Positions 1-6,629 of a stretch of 15,676 nucleotides of DNA are shown in pieces. This DNA comes from Gallionella sp. (lineage in GTDB: Bacteria; Pseudomonadota; Gammaproteobacteria; Burkholderiales; Gallionellaceae). The stretch lies in assembly GCA_029850565.1 (NCBI GenBank), contig JARCRR010000059.1:1-15676 (forward strand), in the 5' to 3' direction. The position numbers and the translations under genes are program-made. The notes below the pieces were generated by a model, which made no database searches, was not told the origin of the DNA, and saw only the letters and a list, made by a program, of their open reading frames with translations. Position 1 is the first letter of the stretch. Every line of letters starts with the position of its first letter.

Positions 1-412
1 GTATGCCCCAATAACCTAGAGTCTGGCCAAAATCCTCGTTATGTTTTTCCAGGCGATCCGTCACGTTGAGAAAGCCTAAGACACCAAAGGTGGAGTTGAA
101 CAACACGCGGCTACCATCACTGGCTGCTTGTGCGAATTTGAGTTGAAGCAAGTCGTTCGCGGTGACCGTCACATCATCCAGGTTAGAGAAAAAATTATTC
201 ACCAGGGTTTGTGCAGGTCTGGGGACGACCTGCGCGTAGCTTTGCGCGACGGGTTTGATCAGCGCCTGATCCACCGTATCGTTGAAGACATAAACTTTGC
301 GGTTGAAAGGTTCGAGCGGGTCTTTCTCTAGAGTGTATGCGCTGAGGTGGATGGTGCTACATCCAGTCAATGCTAGGCTGGCGATCAGCAGGGAAAGACG
401 GCGTGAAGGCAT
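1..412 (-). CDS. mlaA: MlaA/VacJ family phospholipid-transport lipoprotein (partial, 3' end outside window)
   Basis: Only the first 137 codons are present; the gene runs off the left edge. The start is the ATG whose complement lies at 410-412. Residues 1-18 form a lipoprotein signal with lipobox L-T-G-C, so Cys18 would be lipidated. Ser19 in place of Asp predicts outer-membrane sorting. The family signature DPLEPFNRKVYVFND lies at residues 31-45. MlaA is known to remove misplaced phospholipids from the outer leaflet of the outer membrane and pass them to the MlaC/MlaFEDB system. It lies 9 bases after the rbgA stop on the same strand with no strong ribosome-binding site of its own, so co-transcription with rbgA is likely. 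No other mla gene is visible. The family call is strong; function is inferred from family knowledge. Confidence 0.9.
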   Translation of the reverse strand, partial: MPSRRLSLLIASLALTGCSTIHLSAYTLEKDPLEPFNRKVYVFNDTVDQALIKPVAQSYAQVVPRPAQTLVNNFFSNLDDVTVTANDLLQLKFAQAASDGSRVLFNSTFGVLGFLNVTDRLEKHNEDFGQTLGYWGI

Positions 413-421
413 GCGAAAACT

Positions 422-1318
422 TTATGAATCTCGATGCGCGGGATTATAAGCGGGAACTGATGCTTGCTGCAGCATCGCCACGCGAGTGGAGGGGGTTTCC
501 AGGCTGACGCGCCCTAAAGCGCCAGTGCGGAAATCTTGCAGTAGTGTCATGGCCGCTTTTTCCAGATCGAACTCTTTGCCTCGGATGCGAAACCCGCGCA
601 ACTGGGCGATGGCTTCAATGAGTCCGACACCATCCATATCCGTGATGTCACATTTGTAGCGTTGCTGAACGAGAGCCGGATAACGTTCGAGCAGGATATC
701 GCCGAGAAAAGCGGCGACTTCTTCGTCGATGATGGCATTGCGGCCGATGCTGTGACTGGCGGCGAGCATCATGCCGTCGCTCTCGTGCTCGATCTTCGGC
801 CACATCAATCCCGGCGTGTCGATAAGCGTGGTGTGGTCGTTCAGGTCGAAGCTTTGCTGGCTCTTGGTGATGGCGGGTTCATCGCCCACTTTCGCGGCGC
901 GGCGTTTGAGCAGGGTATTCATCAACGTGGATTTCCCCACGTTGGGGATGCCCATGATCATGATGCGCAAGGGCTTGAGCGTCGTTCCACGATGCGGGGC
1001 GAGCGGCAGACATAGCTTGGGTATCTTTACTGCGTCGCCAGCTTTTTTGCAGGACAGGGCAACGGCTTGTACGCCTTCTTGCTTGTTGAAATGATCCAGC
1101 CAAGCTTGCGTTACCGCAGGATCGGCGAGGTCAGTCTTGTTCAGTACCTTGAGGCAAGGCCGCTGGCGATGCAGGCGCAATTCGCGGATCAACGGGTTGC
1201 TGCCCGCTTCCGGTACGCGCGCATCCAATACCTCGATGACGACATCGATGCGCGCCATGGTCTCGGCCGCTTTTTTGCGTGCCGAAGTCATATGTCCGGG
1301 GAACCACTGAATTGCCAT
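422..1318 (-). CDS. rbgA: Ribosome biogenesis GTPase YlqF/RbgA
   Basis: This 298-residue protein is a circularly permuted GTPase of the YlqF/RbgA family, which acts late in assembly of the large ribosomal subunit. The G motifs appear in permuted order: G4 NKTD at residues 60-63, a G5-like SCK at 89-91, the Walker A/G1 GIPNVGKS at 123-130 and G3 DTPG at 167-170. The N-terminal WFPGHM motif (5-10) is typical of the family. Residues from about 200 to the end match the C-terminal helical RNA-binding region. The ATG at 1318 has GGTGAT a few bases upstream. The gene is divergent from the fumarase gene, and its likely promoter (-10 TAGAAT) lies 47 bases before the start. Family assignment is secure; whether it is essential here cannot be seen. 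Confidence 0.95.
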   Translation of the reverse strand: MAIQWFPGHMTSARKKAAETMARIDVVIEVLDARVPEAGSNPLIRELRLHRQRPCLKVLNKTDLADPAVTQAWLDHFNKQEGVQAVALSCKKAGDAVKIPKLCLPLAPHRGTTLKPLRIMIMGIPNVGKSTLMNTLLKRRAAKVGDEPAITKSQQSFDLNDHTTLIDTPGLMWPKIEHESDGMMLAASHSIGRNAIIDEEVAAFLGDILLERYPALVQQRYKCDITDMDGVGLIEAIAQLRGFRIRGKEFDLEKAAMTLLQDFRTGALGRVSLETPSTRVAMLQQASVPAYNPAHRDS

Positions 1319-1364
1319 TTGATATCACCATAAATTTCGGCCGTCCTACCACGGGCGGGCGCGC

Positions 1365-1393
1365 ATTCTAACCGTTTGACGCTTATTACTCAC
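1365..1393 (-). promoter_or_regulatory. Predicted sigma-70 promoter for rbgA(-mlaA)
   Basis: On the minus strand a -10 hexamer TAGAAT (1365-1370) is followed by a GC-rich GCGCGC discriminator. A weak -35-like GTGAGT (1388-1393) lies 17 bases upstream and matches the consensus at three of six positions. Transcription would start near 1358, giving a leader of about 40 bases. The elements interleave with those of the opposing fumarase promoter. Confidence 0.5.
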
Positions 1394-1404
1394 GCTCCCA
1401 TAAT
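1376..1404 (+). promoter_or_regulatory. Predicted sigma-70 promoter for the fumarase gene
   Basis: TTGACG (1376-1381) and CATAAT (1399-1404) are separated by exactly 17 bases, and each matches the consensus at five of six positions. The predicted start near 1411 gives a leader of about 20 bases before the ATG at 1432. This is one of the two best promoter matches in the window. Confidence 0.75.
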
Positions 1405-1431
1405 CCGCCCATCCACCAACGAGACTTTGCC

Positions 1432-2958
1432 ATGACCACTATCCGCCAGCAGGATTTCATCGACAGCATCGCCGACTCGCTGCAATTCATCTCTTATTAT
1501 CATCCGCAGGACTATGTGCAGGCGTTGGCAGCCGCCTATCAGCGAGAGGAATCGCCAGCAGCCAAGGATGCAATGGCGCAGATACTCACTAATTCACGCA
1601 TGTGCGCACTGGGCAAGCGCCCCATCTGTCAGGACACCGGTATCGTGGTGGCTTTTGTGCGCGTGGGCATGGATGTGCGTTGGGCGGATGCGACGATGAG
1701 CATCACCGAGATGGTGAACGCGGGTGTGCGCAAAGGCTACCTGATGCCGGATAACGTGTTGCGTGCTTCCATCGTGGCGGATCCGGCCGGACGCCGCAAG
1801 AACACTGGCGACAATACGCCGGCGGTGGTGCATTTCGAGCTCGTGCCGGGTGACAAGGTGGAAGTTGATGTCGCGGCCAAAGGGGGGGGCTCGGAGAATA
1901 AATCGCGCTTCACCATGCTGAATCCGAGTGACGACATCGTGGAATGGGTGGTGAGCCAGTTACCTGGTATGGGGGCGGGCTGGTGTCCGCCGGGGCAGCT
2001 AGGCATCGGTATCGGCGGCACGGCAGAGAAGGCGATGCTGCTGGCGAAAGAGGCGTTGATGCAGCCTATCGACATGACGGAGCTGAAAGCGAGAGGTGCT
2101 GCGAACCGTATCGAGGAATTGCGCATCGAGATATACGACAAGGTGAATGCATTGGGCATAGGCGCGCAAGGCTTGGGCGGACTGACCACGGTGCTGGATG
2201 TGAAGATATTGGACTATCCGACCCATGCCGCCTCCAAACCCGTTGCCATCATCCCGAACTGTGCCGCGACGCGGCATGTGCATTTCGAATTGGATGGCAA
2301 GGGGGTTGCAGTATTCACGCCGCCGAAGCTGGAGGACTATCCCGATGTGCATTGGCATCCGGCAGCGGATGCGCGCCGCGTGGATCTCGATACGGTCACG
2401 CGGGACGACATCAAGCAGTGGCAACCGGGGGAGACTTTGTTGCTTTCCGGCAAGTTACTGACAGGGCGCGACGCAGCCCACAAACGTATCGTGGATATGC
2501 TGGCAAAAGGCGAGAAGCTCCCATCCGACGTGGATTTTAACGGTCGATTCATTTACTATGTCGGCCCGGTCGATCCGGTGCGCGACGAAGTGGTGGGGCC
2601 TGCGGGGCCGACGACGGCGACACGCATGGATAAGTTCACCGAGACCATGTTGGCGCAGACCGGTTTGGTCGGCATGATCGGCAAGGCGGAGCGCGGCAAG
2701 GTCGGCCTTGAGGCGATCAAGAAACACGCAGCGGTGTACCTGATGGCAGTGGGTGGGGCGGCTTACCTTGTGTCTAAGGCGATACGCAGCGCGAAAGTAG
2801 TAGCCTTTGCCGATCTCGGTATGGAAGCCATCTACGAGTTCGAGGTGGAGGACATGCCGGTGACGGTGGCGGTGGATACGCAAGGCCGCTCGGTGCACGA
2901 GATCGGGCCGGCGGAGTGGAAGCAGCGGATCGGGATGATTCCGCTCAAGGTGATCTGA
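1432..2958 (+). CDS. fumA: Fumarate hydratase, class I (iron-sulfur), fused alpha and beta domains
   Basis: This 508-residue enzyme belongs to the oxygen-sensitive [4Fe-4S] class I fumarases, which hydrate fumarate to L-malate in the TCA cycle in the cytoplasm. Three cysteines fit the cluster ligands: Cys66 in RPICQDTG, Cys185 in GWCPPG and Cys277 in IPNCAATRHVHF. Their spacing of 119 and 92 residues is close to that of E. coli FumA. The N-terminal alpha-type domain covers about residues 1-280. The beta-type (fumarase C-terminal) domain covers about 325-505 and includes YYVGPVDP and the VGPAGPTTATRMD segment. The alpha and beta parts are one polypeptide, unlike the two-subunit forms. The gene has its own promoter at 1376-1404 and is followed after 21 bases by the SRP RNA gene. 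No fumarase C or SDH gene is visible nearby. Confidence 0.95.
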   Translation: MTTIRQQDFIDSIADSLQFISYYHPQDYVQALAAAYQREESPAAKDAMAQILTNSRMCALGKRPICQDTGIVVAFVRVGMDVRWADATMSITEMVNAGVRKGYLMPDNVLRASIVADPAGRRKNTGDNTPAVVHFELVPGDKVEVDVAAKGGGSENKSRFTMLNPSDDIVEWVVSQLPGMGAGWCPPGQLGIGIGGTAEKAMLLAKEALMQPIDMTELKARGAANRIEELRIEIYDKVNALGIGAQGLGGLTTVLDVKILDYPTHAASKPVAIIPNCAATRHVHFELDGKGVAVFTPPKLEDYPDVHWHPAADARRVDLDTVTRDDIKQWQPGETLLLSGKLLTGRDAAHKRIVDMLAKGEKLPSDVDFNGRFIYYVGPVDPVRDEVVGPAGPTTATRMDKFTETMLAQTGLVGMIGKAERGKVGLEAIKKHAAVYLMAVGGAAYLVSKAIRSAKVVAFADLGMEAIYEFEVEDMPVTVAVDTQGRSVHEIGPAEWKQRIGMIPLKVI

Positions 2959-2979
2959 TTTATTGGGGCAGCGCAATTT

Positions 2980-3098
2980 GCGAGGCTCAAAGCAGTTTGG
3001 CGGGTCTCCCCGCATTGCACTTTGGTGAACCTGGTCAGGTCCGGAAGGAAGCAGCCACAGCCAAGCGGTGCAAGTGCCGGGGGTAAGGCTCGCCTCCT
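2980..3098 (+). ncRNA. ffs: 4.5S signal recognition particle RNA (bacterial small SRP type)
   Basis: The near-invariant SRP domain IV core is present at about 3028-3060, including GGTCAGGTCCGGAAGG and the following AAGCAGCC, which form the tetraloop and the asymmetric loop that bind Ffh. Flanking arms pair as expected for a single long hairpin: TTGCAC (3015-3020) with GTGCAA (3068-3073), CCCCG with CGGGG further out, and GAGGC (2982-2986) with GCCTC (3092-3096) at the base. The exact ends are estimated from this terminal stem. The RNA with Ffh targets nascent inner-membrane proteins to the Sec translocon. The gene lies between the fumarase gene and dnaX, a common betaproteobacterial position. 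No clear promoter was found in the 21 bases before it. Confidence 0.93.
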
Positions 3099-3142
3099 TC
3101 ATTTTCGAGGGTGTTTCACTCGATACGTTATAGGTGGGCGAT

Positions 3143-4762
3143 ATGTCGGCAACATCAGTGTTAGCACGCAAATGGCGTCCTAAGAACTTCGCCCAATTGG
3201 CGGGGCAAGAGCACGTCGTTCAGGCGTTGACCAATGCGCTTTCGCAAAATCGTCTGCATCATGCTTATCTCTTTACCGGCACGCGCGGTGTGGGCAAGAC
3301 CACCATCGCACGCATCTTCGCAAAATCCCTGAATTGTGAATCCGGCGTCACCGCTACGCCGTGCGGCGTGTGCGGTGCGTGTACCGAGATCGACAGTGGG
3401 CGCTTCGTTGACTTGATCGAACTGGACGCCGCGTCCAATACGCAGGTCGATAACATGCGCGAGCTTTTGGAGAGTGCGCTGTATGCGCCGACCAGCGGAC
3501 GCTTTAAGGTGTACATCATCGACGAAGTGCACATGCTGTCGAAATCGGCATTCAATGCGATGTTGAAGACTCTAGAAGAGCCGCCGTCGCATGTGAAGTT
3601 CATCCTTGCCACCACCGATCCGCAAAAGATCCCTGTCACGGTGTTGTCGCGTTGCTTGCAGTTCAACCTCAAGCAGATGCCACCCGCGTTGATCCTTTCC
3701 CATCTTCAGTATGTATTGGGGCAAGAGAACATCCCGTTCGAGAATGGCGCGCTGAATCTGGTGGCGCGTGCGGCGCAAGGCAGTATGCGCGATGCATTGA
3801 GCCTGATGGATCAGGCAATCGCATACTCATCCGGCAAGGTGGATGAGTCTCTGGTGCGCACCATGTTGGGTGCGATCGACCAAGGTTATCTGTTCGACTT
3901 GTTGCAATTGCTGCATGCGGGTGATGGCGCCGGTCTGCTGCGTATCGCGGACGACATGGCGATTCGCAGCATCGCCTTCGAAGCGGCATTGCAGGACCTG
4001 GCGACTCTGCTGCATCGCATCGCACTGGCACAGACCATTCCGCAAGCCATCGCAGACGATGAGCCGGAACGTGTTCGTTTGATGGAATTGGCGCAGCAGT
4101 TCTCGCCTGAAGAGATACAACTGAACTATCAGATCGCCATCCACGGGCGTAACGAGATCGATCTGGCTCCGGACGAATATGCCGGTTTCACTATGACATT
4201 GTTGCGCATGCTGGCCTTCGCAACACAAGCCACGACTGCGAGCGTGGGTCAGCCTGTGCCGCGTGCGATGCCGGTGAAGTCAAGTCCTGCACCGATAGTG
4301 CCAAGCGATTCAGGACGGGTCGCCGCTGAACACACACCGGTGAAACAGGCCGTGCCGACCCGGATCGCGGCGGTCAGCGCTGATCTGGATTGGAACACTT
4401 TGTTGTCGCAACTCAATCTGCAGGGTATGGCGAAAGAGTTGGCCAAGAATTGTGTGCTGGCGAGTTTTACGGAGGGGCGCATGGTGCTCAATCTCGCGCC
4501 ACAGTTCAAGCACATGCAGAGCAACAAGGTCGCACAGGATAAATTGCAATCGACGCTCAGTGATTACTTCGCCAAACCGATCAGGCTGATTGTAGAGTTG
4601 GGGGCAACGAAGGATGTTGCCACGCCTGCCGCAGTCGAGCAGCAGGTCAGGCAGACGCGTCAACAGCAGGCTGAAGATGCCATCAAACAAGATGTGTTCG
4701 TAAGGGAAGCTCAGTCGAAATTGGGCGCGCAATTGATAGAGGGGTCGATCAGACCCGTTTAA
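3143..4762 (+). CDS. dnaX: DNA polymerase III subunit tau/gamma
   Basis: This 539-residue clamp-loader ATPase loads the beta sliding clamp and links polymerase cores at the replication fork. The AAA+ core shows Walker A GTRGVGKT (46-53), zinc-binding cysteines at 65, 74, 77 and 80, a Walker B-type DEVH (127-130), sensor TTDP (157-160) and the SRC motif with arginine finger Arg170. A low-complexity linker (about 365-415) leads to a C-terminal tau-type domain (about 420-539) that would contact the polymerase alpha subunit and DnaB. The ATG at 3143 is chosen because AGGTGG lies at a suitable distance; an in-frame GTG at 3134 is possible but lacks such spacing. It is shorter than E. coli tau (643 residues). 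No A-rich slippery heptamer is visible, so production of a gamma form by frameshifting is not supported. Confidence 0.96.
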   Translation: MSATSVLARKWRPKNFAQLAGQEHVVQALTNALSQNRLHHAYLFTGTRGVGKTTIARIFAKSLNCESGVTATPCGVCGACTEIDSGRFVDLIELDAASNTQVDNMRELLESALYAPTSGRFKVYIIDEVHMLSKSAFNAMLKTLEEPPSHVKFILATTDPQKIPVTVLSRCLQFNLKQMPPALILSHLQYVLGQENIPFENGALNLVARAAQGSMRDALSLMDQAIAYSSGKVDESLVRTMLGAIDQGYLFDLLQLLHAGDGAGLLRIADDMAIRSIAFEAALQDLATLLHRIALAQTIPQAIADDEPERVRLMELAQQFSPEEIQLNYQIAIHGRNEIDLAPDEYAGFTMTLLRMLAFATQATTASVGQPVPRAMPVKSSPAPIVPSDSGRVAAEHTPVKQAVPTRIAAVSADLDWNTLLSQLNLQGMAKELAKNCVLASFTEGRMVLNLAPQFKHMQSNKVAQDKLQSTLSDYFAKPIRLIVELGATKDVATPAAVEQQVRQTRQQQAEDAIKQDVFVREAQSKLGAQLIEGSIRPV

Positions 4763-4777
4763 CTGGAGGAAGTGGAA

Positions 4778-5095
4778 ATGATGAAGGGCGGATTGGGCGG
4801 CTTGATGAAACAGGCGCAACAGATGCAAGCCAACATGAAGAAGGCTCAGGATGAACTCGCTACCATTGAAGTTGAGGGGCAAGCTGGTTCCGGTATGGTC
4901 AAGGTGACCATGACGTGCGCGCACGAGGTGCGTCGTGTGAGCCTGGATCAGAGCGTGCTGGACGATAAGGAGATGTTGGAAGATCTGATCGTCGCGGCAT
5001 TCAGTGACGCCAATAAGAAAGCCGCCGAGACGACTCAGAAGCGTATGAGTGGCTTTACTGCCCAATTGCCGCCAGGCATGAGTCTGCCGTTCTAA
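4778..5095 (+). CDS. ybaB: YbaB/EbfC family nucleoid-associated protein
   Basis: This 105-residue protein matches the YbaB/EbfC family of small dimeric DNA-binding proteins. It has the typical N-terminal MMKGGLGGLMKQAQQMQ, a long amphipathic helix rich in Gln, Met and Lys, and the central GSGMVKVTMTC strand region. The C-terminus has the proline-rich end PPGMSLPF. The start ATG at 4778 lies 7 bases after TGGAGGA; the adjacent ATG at 4781 is also possible. It sits between dnaX and recR, the classic conserved order, and its stop codon directly abuts the recR start. Members bind DNA and are thought to affect nucleoid structure or assist RecR-related repair; the precise role is not settled. Confidence 0.94.
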   Translation: MMKGGLGGLMKQAQQMQANMKKAQDELATIEVEGQAGSGMVKVTMTCAHEVRRVSLDQSVLDDKEMLEDLIVAAFSDANKKAAETTQKRMSGFTAQLPPGMSLPF

Positions 5096-5695
5096 ATGAA
5101 TACCCCTTCCAGCCTGGAAGACCTTATTGGTGCTTTGCGCTGTCTGCCGGGTGTTGGACCTAAGTCTGCCCAGCGCATGGCCTATCACTTGCTGCAACGT
5201 GACAAGCAAGGTGCCTTGCACTTGGCACGTTCACTCGATCATGCGATCGAGAGCGTGAAGCACTGTAGCAAGTGCAATAATTTTTCCGAGGAAGAGGTCT
5301 GTTCACTGTGTCGCTCATCGCGACGAGCGACTGATCTGTTGTGCGTAGTGGAGATGCCCGCTGACTTGCTCATGATGGAGCAAGCGCAATGCTATCGGGG
5401 CATGTATTTCGTGCTAATGGGAAGGCTTTCCCCCTTGGATGGAGTGGGTGCACGCGAGTTGCCGCTGGAGCGATTGCTCAAGCGTGCACAGGAATTGGCG
5501 TGCGAGGTGATCTTGGCAACCAACTTCACCGTCGAGGGCGAGGCGACCGCGCATTACATCGCTACGATGTTGCGTGCGCATGGCATCAAGGTGTCGCGCA
5601 TCGCACGCGGATTGCCAGTCGGTGGTGAATTGGAGCATGTGGATAGTGGGACATTGGCACAGGCTGTGCTGGAAAGACGAGCGGTAACGGAATGA
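5096..5695 (+). CDS. recR: Recombination mediator protein RecR
   Basis: This 199-residue protein matches RecR in full length. It has an N-terminal helix-hairpin-helix (about 8-27, LPGVGPKSAQRMA), a four-cysteine zinc motif (Cys57, 60, 69, 72) and a Toprim domain beginning at LLCVVE (81-86) and including the loop MGRLSPLDGVG. RecR works with RecO and RecF to load RecA on gapped DNA. Its ATG follows the ybaB stop with no gap (TAAATG), and its own TGA overlaps the next start in ATGA, so ybaB, recR and rluB appear translationally coupled. The family call is secure. Confidence 0.96.
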   Translation: MNTPSSLEDLIGALRCLPGVGPKSAQRMAYHLLQRDKQGALHLARSLDHAIESVKHCSKCNNFSEEEVCSLCRSSRRATDLLCVVEMPADLLMMEQAQCYRGMYFVLMGRLSPLDGVGARELPLERLLKRAQELACEVILATNFTVEGEATAHYIATMLRAHGIKVSRIARGLPVGGELEHVDSGTLAQAVLERRAVTE

Positions 5696-6561
5696 CAGAG
5701 CAAATCGAAAGTAGCCTCCCGGGTGAGCGTCTGCAAAAAGTGCTGGCACAAGCGGGTATCGGTTCGCGCCGCGAAATGGAAGAATGGATCAGCGCAGGTC
5801 GGGTGACGGTGAACGGTACGGTGGCGACGTTGGGCGTCCGCGTTTCTGAAGGCGATAAGGTGCAGGTCGATGGTCGTGTCATCCGGCTTCATCTGGAAGC
5901 AGAACAAGCGCTGCCGCGGGTGTTGATCTATCACAAGCAGGAAGGCGAGATAGTTAGTCGGGACGACCCCAAAGGGCGTGCCAACGTGTTCGACAGCTTG
6001 CCAAAGCTACGCGGGCAGAAGTGGATCGCCATCGGACGGCTGGATTTCAATACCAGTGGCCTGCTTATCTTCACGACTTCTGGTGAATTGGCGAATCGCC
6101 TGATGCATCCGCGTTTCGAGGTGGAGCGTGAGTACGCTGTGCGTGTGCAAGGGGCAATGACGGTAGAGCAGATGCGCCAGATGACCAAAGAAGGCATCGA
6201 GTTGGAAGATGGAGTGGTGCGCTTCGAACAATTGAGCGACGAGGGGGGCGAGGGGTTCAATCACTGGTACCGTCTGGTGCTGAAAGAGGGGCGCAATCGT
6301 GTGGTGCGTCGTACTTTCGAGGCACTTGAGCTACCAGTGAGTCGGTTGATGCGCGTTCGCTTCGGTATCGTCAATCTACCCCCTCGCATCAAGCGCGGGA
6401 TGATGACCGAATTGGGCGAGAACGAGGTCAGAGGGATTCTCGAGTGGGTAGGTTTACCTGCGGGATACGTCAGACAATTGCCTGAAAATGAGCGCATTAA
6501 GAAGCTTTCTCGTGTGCGTCCCCGGAAAAATGAACTGGCGAGAAAGCCAGACAATCGTTAG
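5692..6561 (+). CDS. rluB: 23S rRNA pseudouridine synthase, RluB type
   Basis: This 289-residue protein has an N-terminal S4 RNA-binding domain (about residues 11-60, GERLQKVLAQAGIGSRREME). The RsuA/RluB/E/F-type pseudouridine synthase domain follows (about 75-250) with motif GRLDFNTSGL, where Asp118 is the predicted catalytic nucleophile. Length and S4 fusion fit RluB, which modifies U2605 of 23S rRNA in E. coli. The related RsuA (16S) and RluE/F are less likely because of length and the LMHPRFEVEREYAVRV segment. The C-terminal tail is basic. The start overlaps the recR stop by four bases (ATGA), implying coupling. The stop codon overlaps a possible -10 element for the next transcription unit. 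Confidence 0.88.
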   Translation: MTEQIESSLPGERLQKVLAQAGIGSRREMEEWISAGRVTVNGTVATLGVRVSEGDKVQVDGRVIRLHLEAEQALPRVLIYHKQEGEIVSRDDPKGRANVFDSLPKLRGQKWIAIGRLDFNTSGLLIFTTSGELANRLMHPRFEVEREYAVRVQGAMTVEQMRQMTKEGIELEDGVVRFEQLSDEGGEGFNHWYRLVLKEGRNRVVRRTFEALELPVSRLMRVRFGIVNLPPRIKRGMMTELGENEVRGILEWVGLPAGYVRQLPENERIKKLSRVRPRKNELARKPDNR

Positions 6562-6564
6562 AAT
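6536..6564 (+). promoter_or_regulatory. Possible promoter for the cyclase/lipoprotein/kinase genes
   Basis: TAGAAT (6559-6564) overlaps the rluB stop codon and is followed by a CCGCGG discriminator, like the presumed -10 elements at 1365-1370 and 15663-15668. The -35 region at 17-base spacing (TGGCGA, 6536-6541) matches only three of six positions. A start near 6571 would give a leader of about 17 bases to the ATG at 6588. The site also holds one arm of the inverted repeat GAATCC (6561-6566) / GGATTC (6580-6585), which has no T-run and is not a convincing terminator. Confidence 0.4.
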
Positions 6565-6587
6565 CCGCGGGGTTAAAAAGGATTCTT

Positions 6588-6629
6588 ATGTGGTTTATCC
6601 ACTCTAGTTGGGCTTGTCAGGCAGGGTAA
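6588..6629 (+). CDS. Predicted 13-residue leader peptide upstream of the cyclase
   Basis: A short ORF encodes MWFIHSSWACQAG and ends in TAA immediately followed by the ATG of the cyclase gene (TAAATG). It has one of the best Shine-Dalgarno sequences in the region, AAGGA at 6578-6582 with a 5-base spacer. The cyclase start has only AGGG three bases away, which is too close. The arrangement suggests that ribosomes finishing the leader re-initiate on the cyclase, as in translational coupling. The peptide has no recognisable family. It may simply be a way to set cyclase expression, or it may not be translated. Confidence 0.4.
   Translation: MWFIHSSWACQAG

Noticed and set aside
2455..3171. A 238-codon open frame on the minus strand across the end of the fumarase gene and the SRP RNA
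   Set aside because: It is antisense to a certain enzyme gene and a certain structural RNA, and shows no family motif.
4240..4400. Possible programmed frameshift site in dnaX making a gamma subunit
   Set aside because: No A AAA AAG-type slippery heptamer with a downstream stem-loop is visible in the linker region, so there is no sequence support.
4310..5221. A 303-codon open frame on the minus strand across dnaX, ybaB and recR
   Set aside because: It lies antisense to three well-supported genes, its translation is rich in His, Leu and Arg with no recognisable domain, and it has no promoter or ribosome site. It is a codon-bias shadow.
6561..6590. Rho-independent terminator after rluB
   Set aside because: The GAATCC/GGATTC repeat has only six pairs, a 13-base loop and no T-run after it; it overlaps a possible -10 and a Shine-Dalgarno sequence instead.
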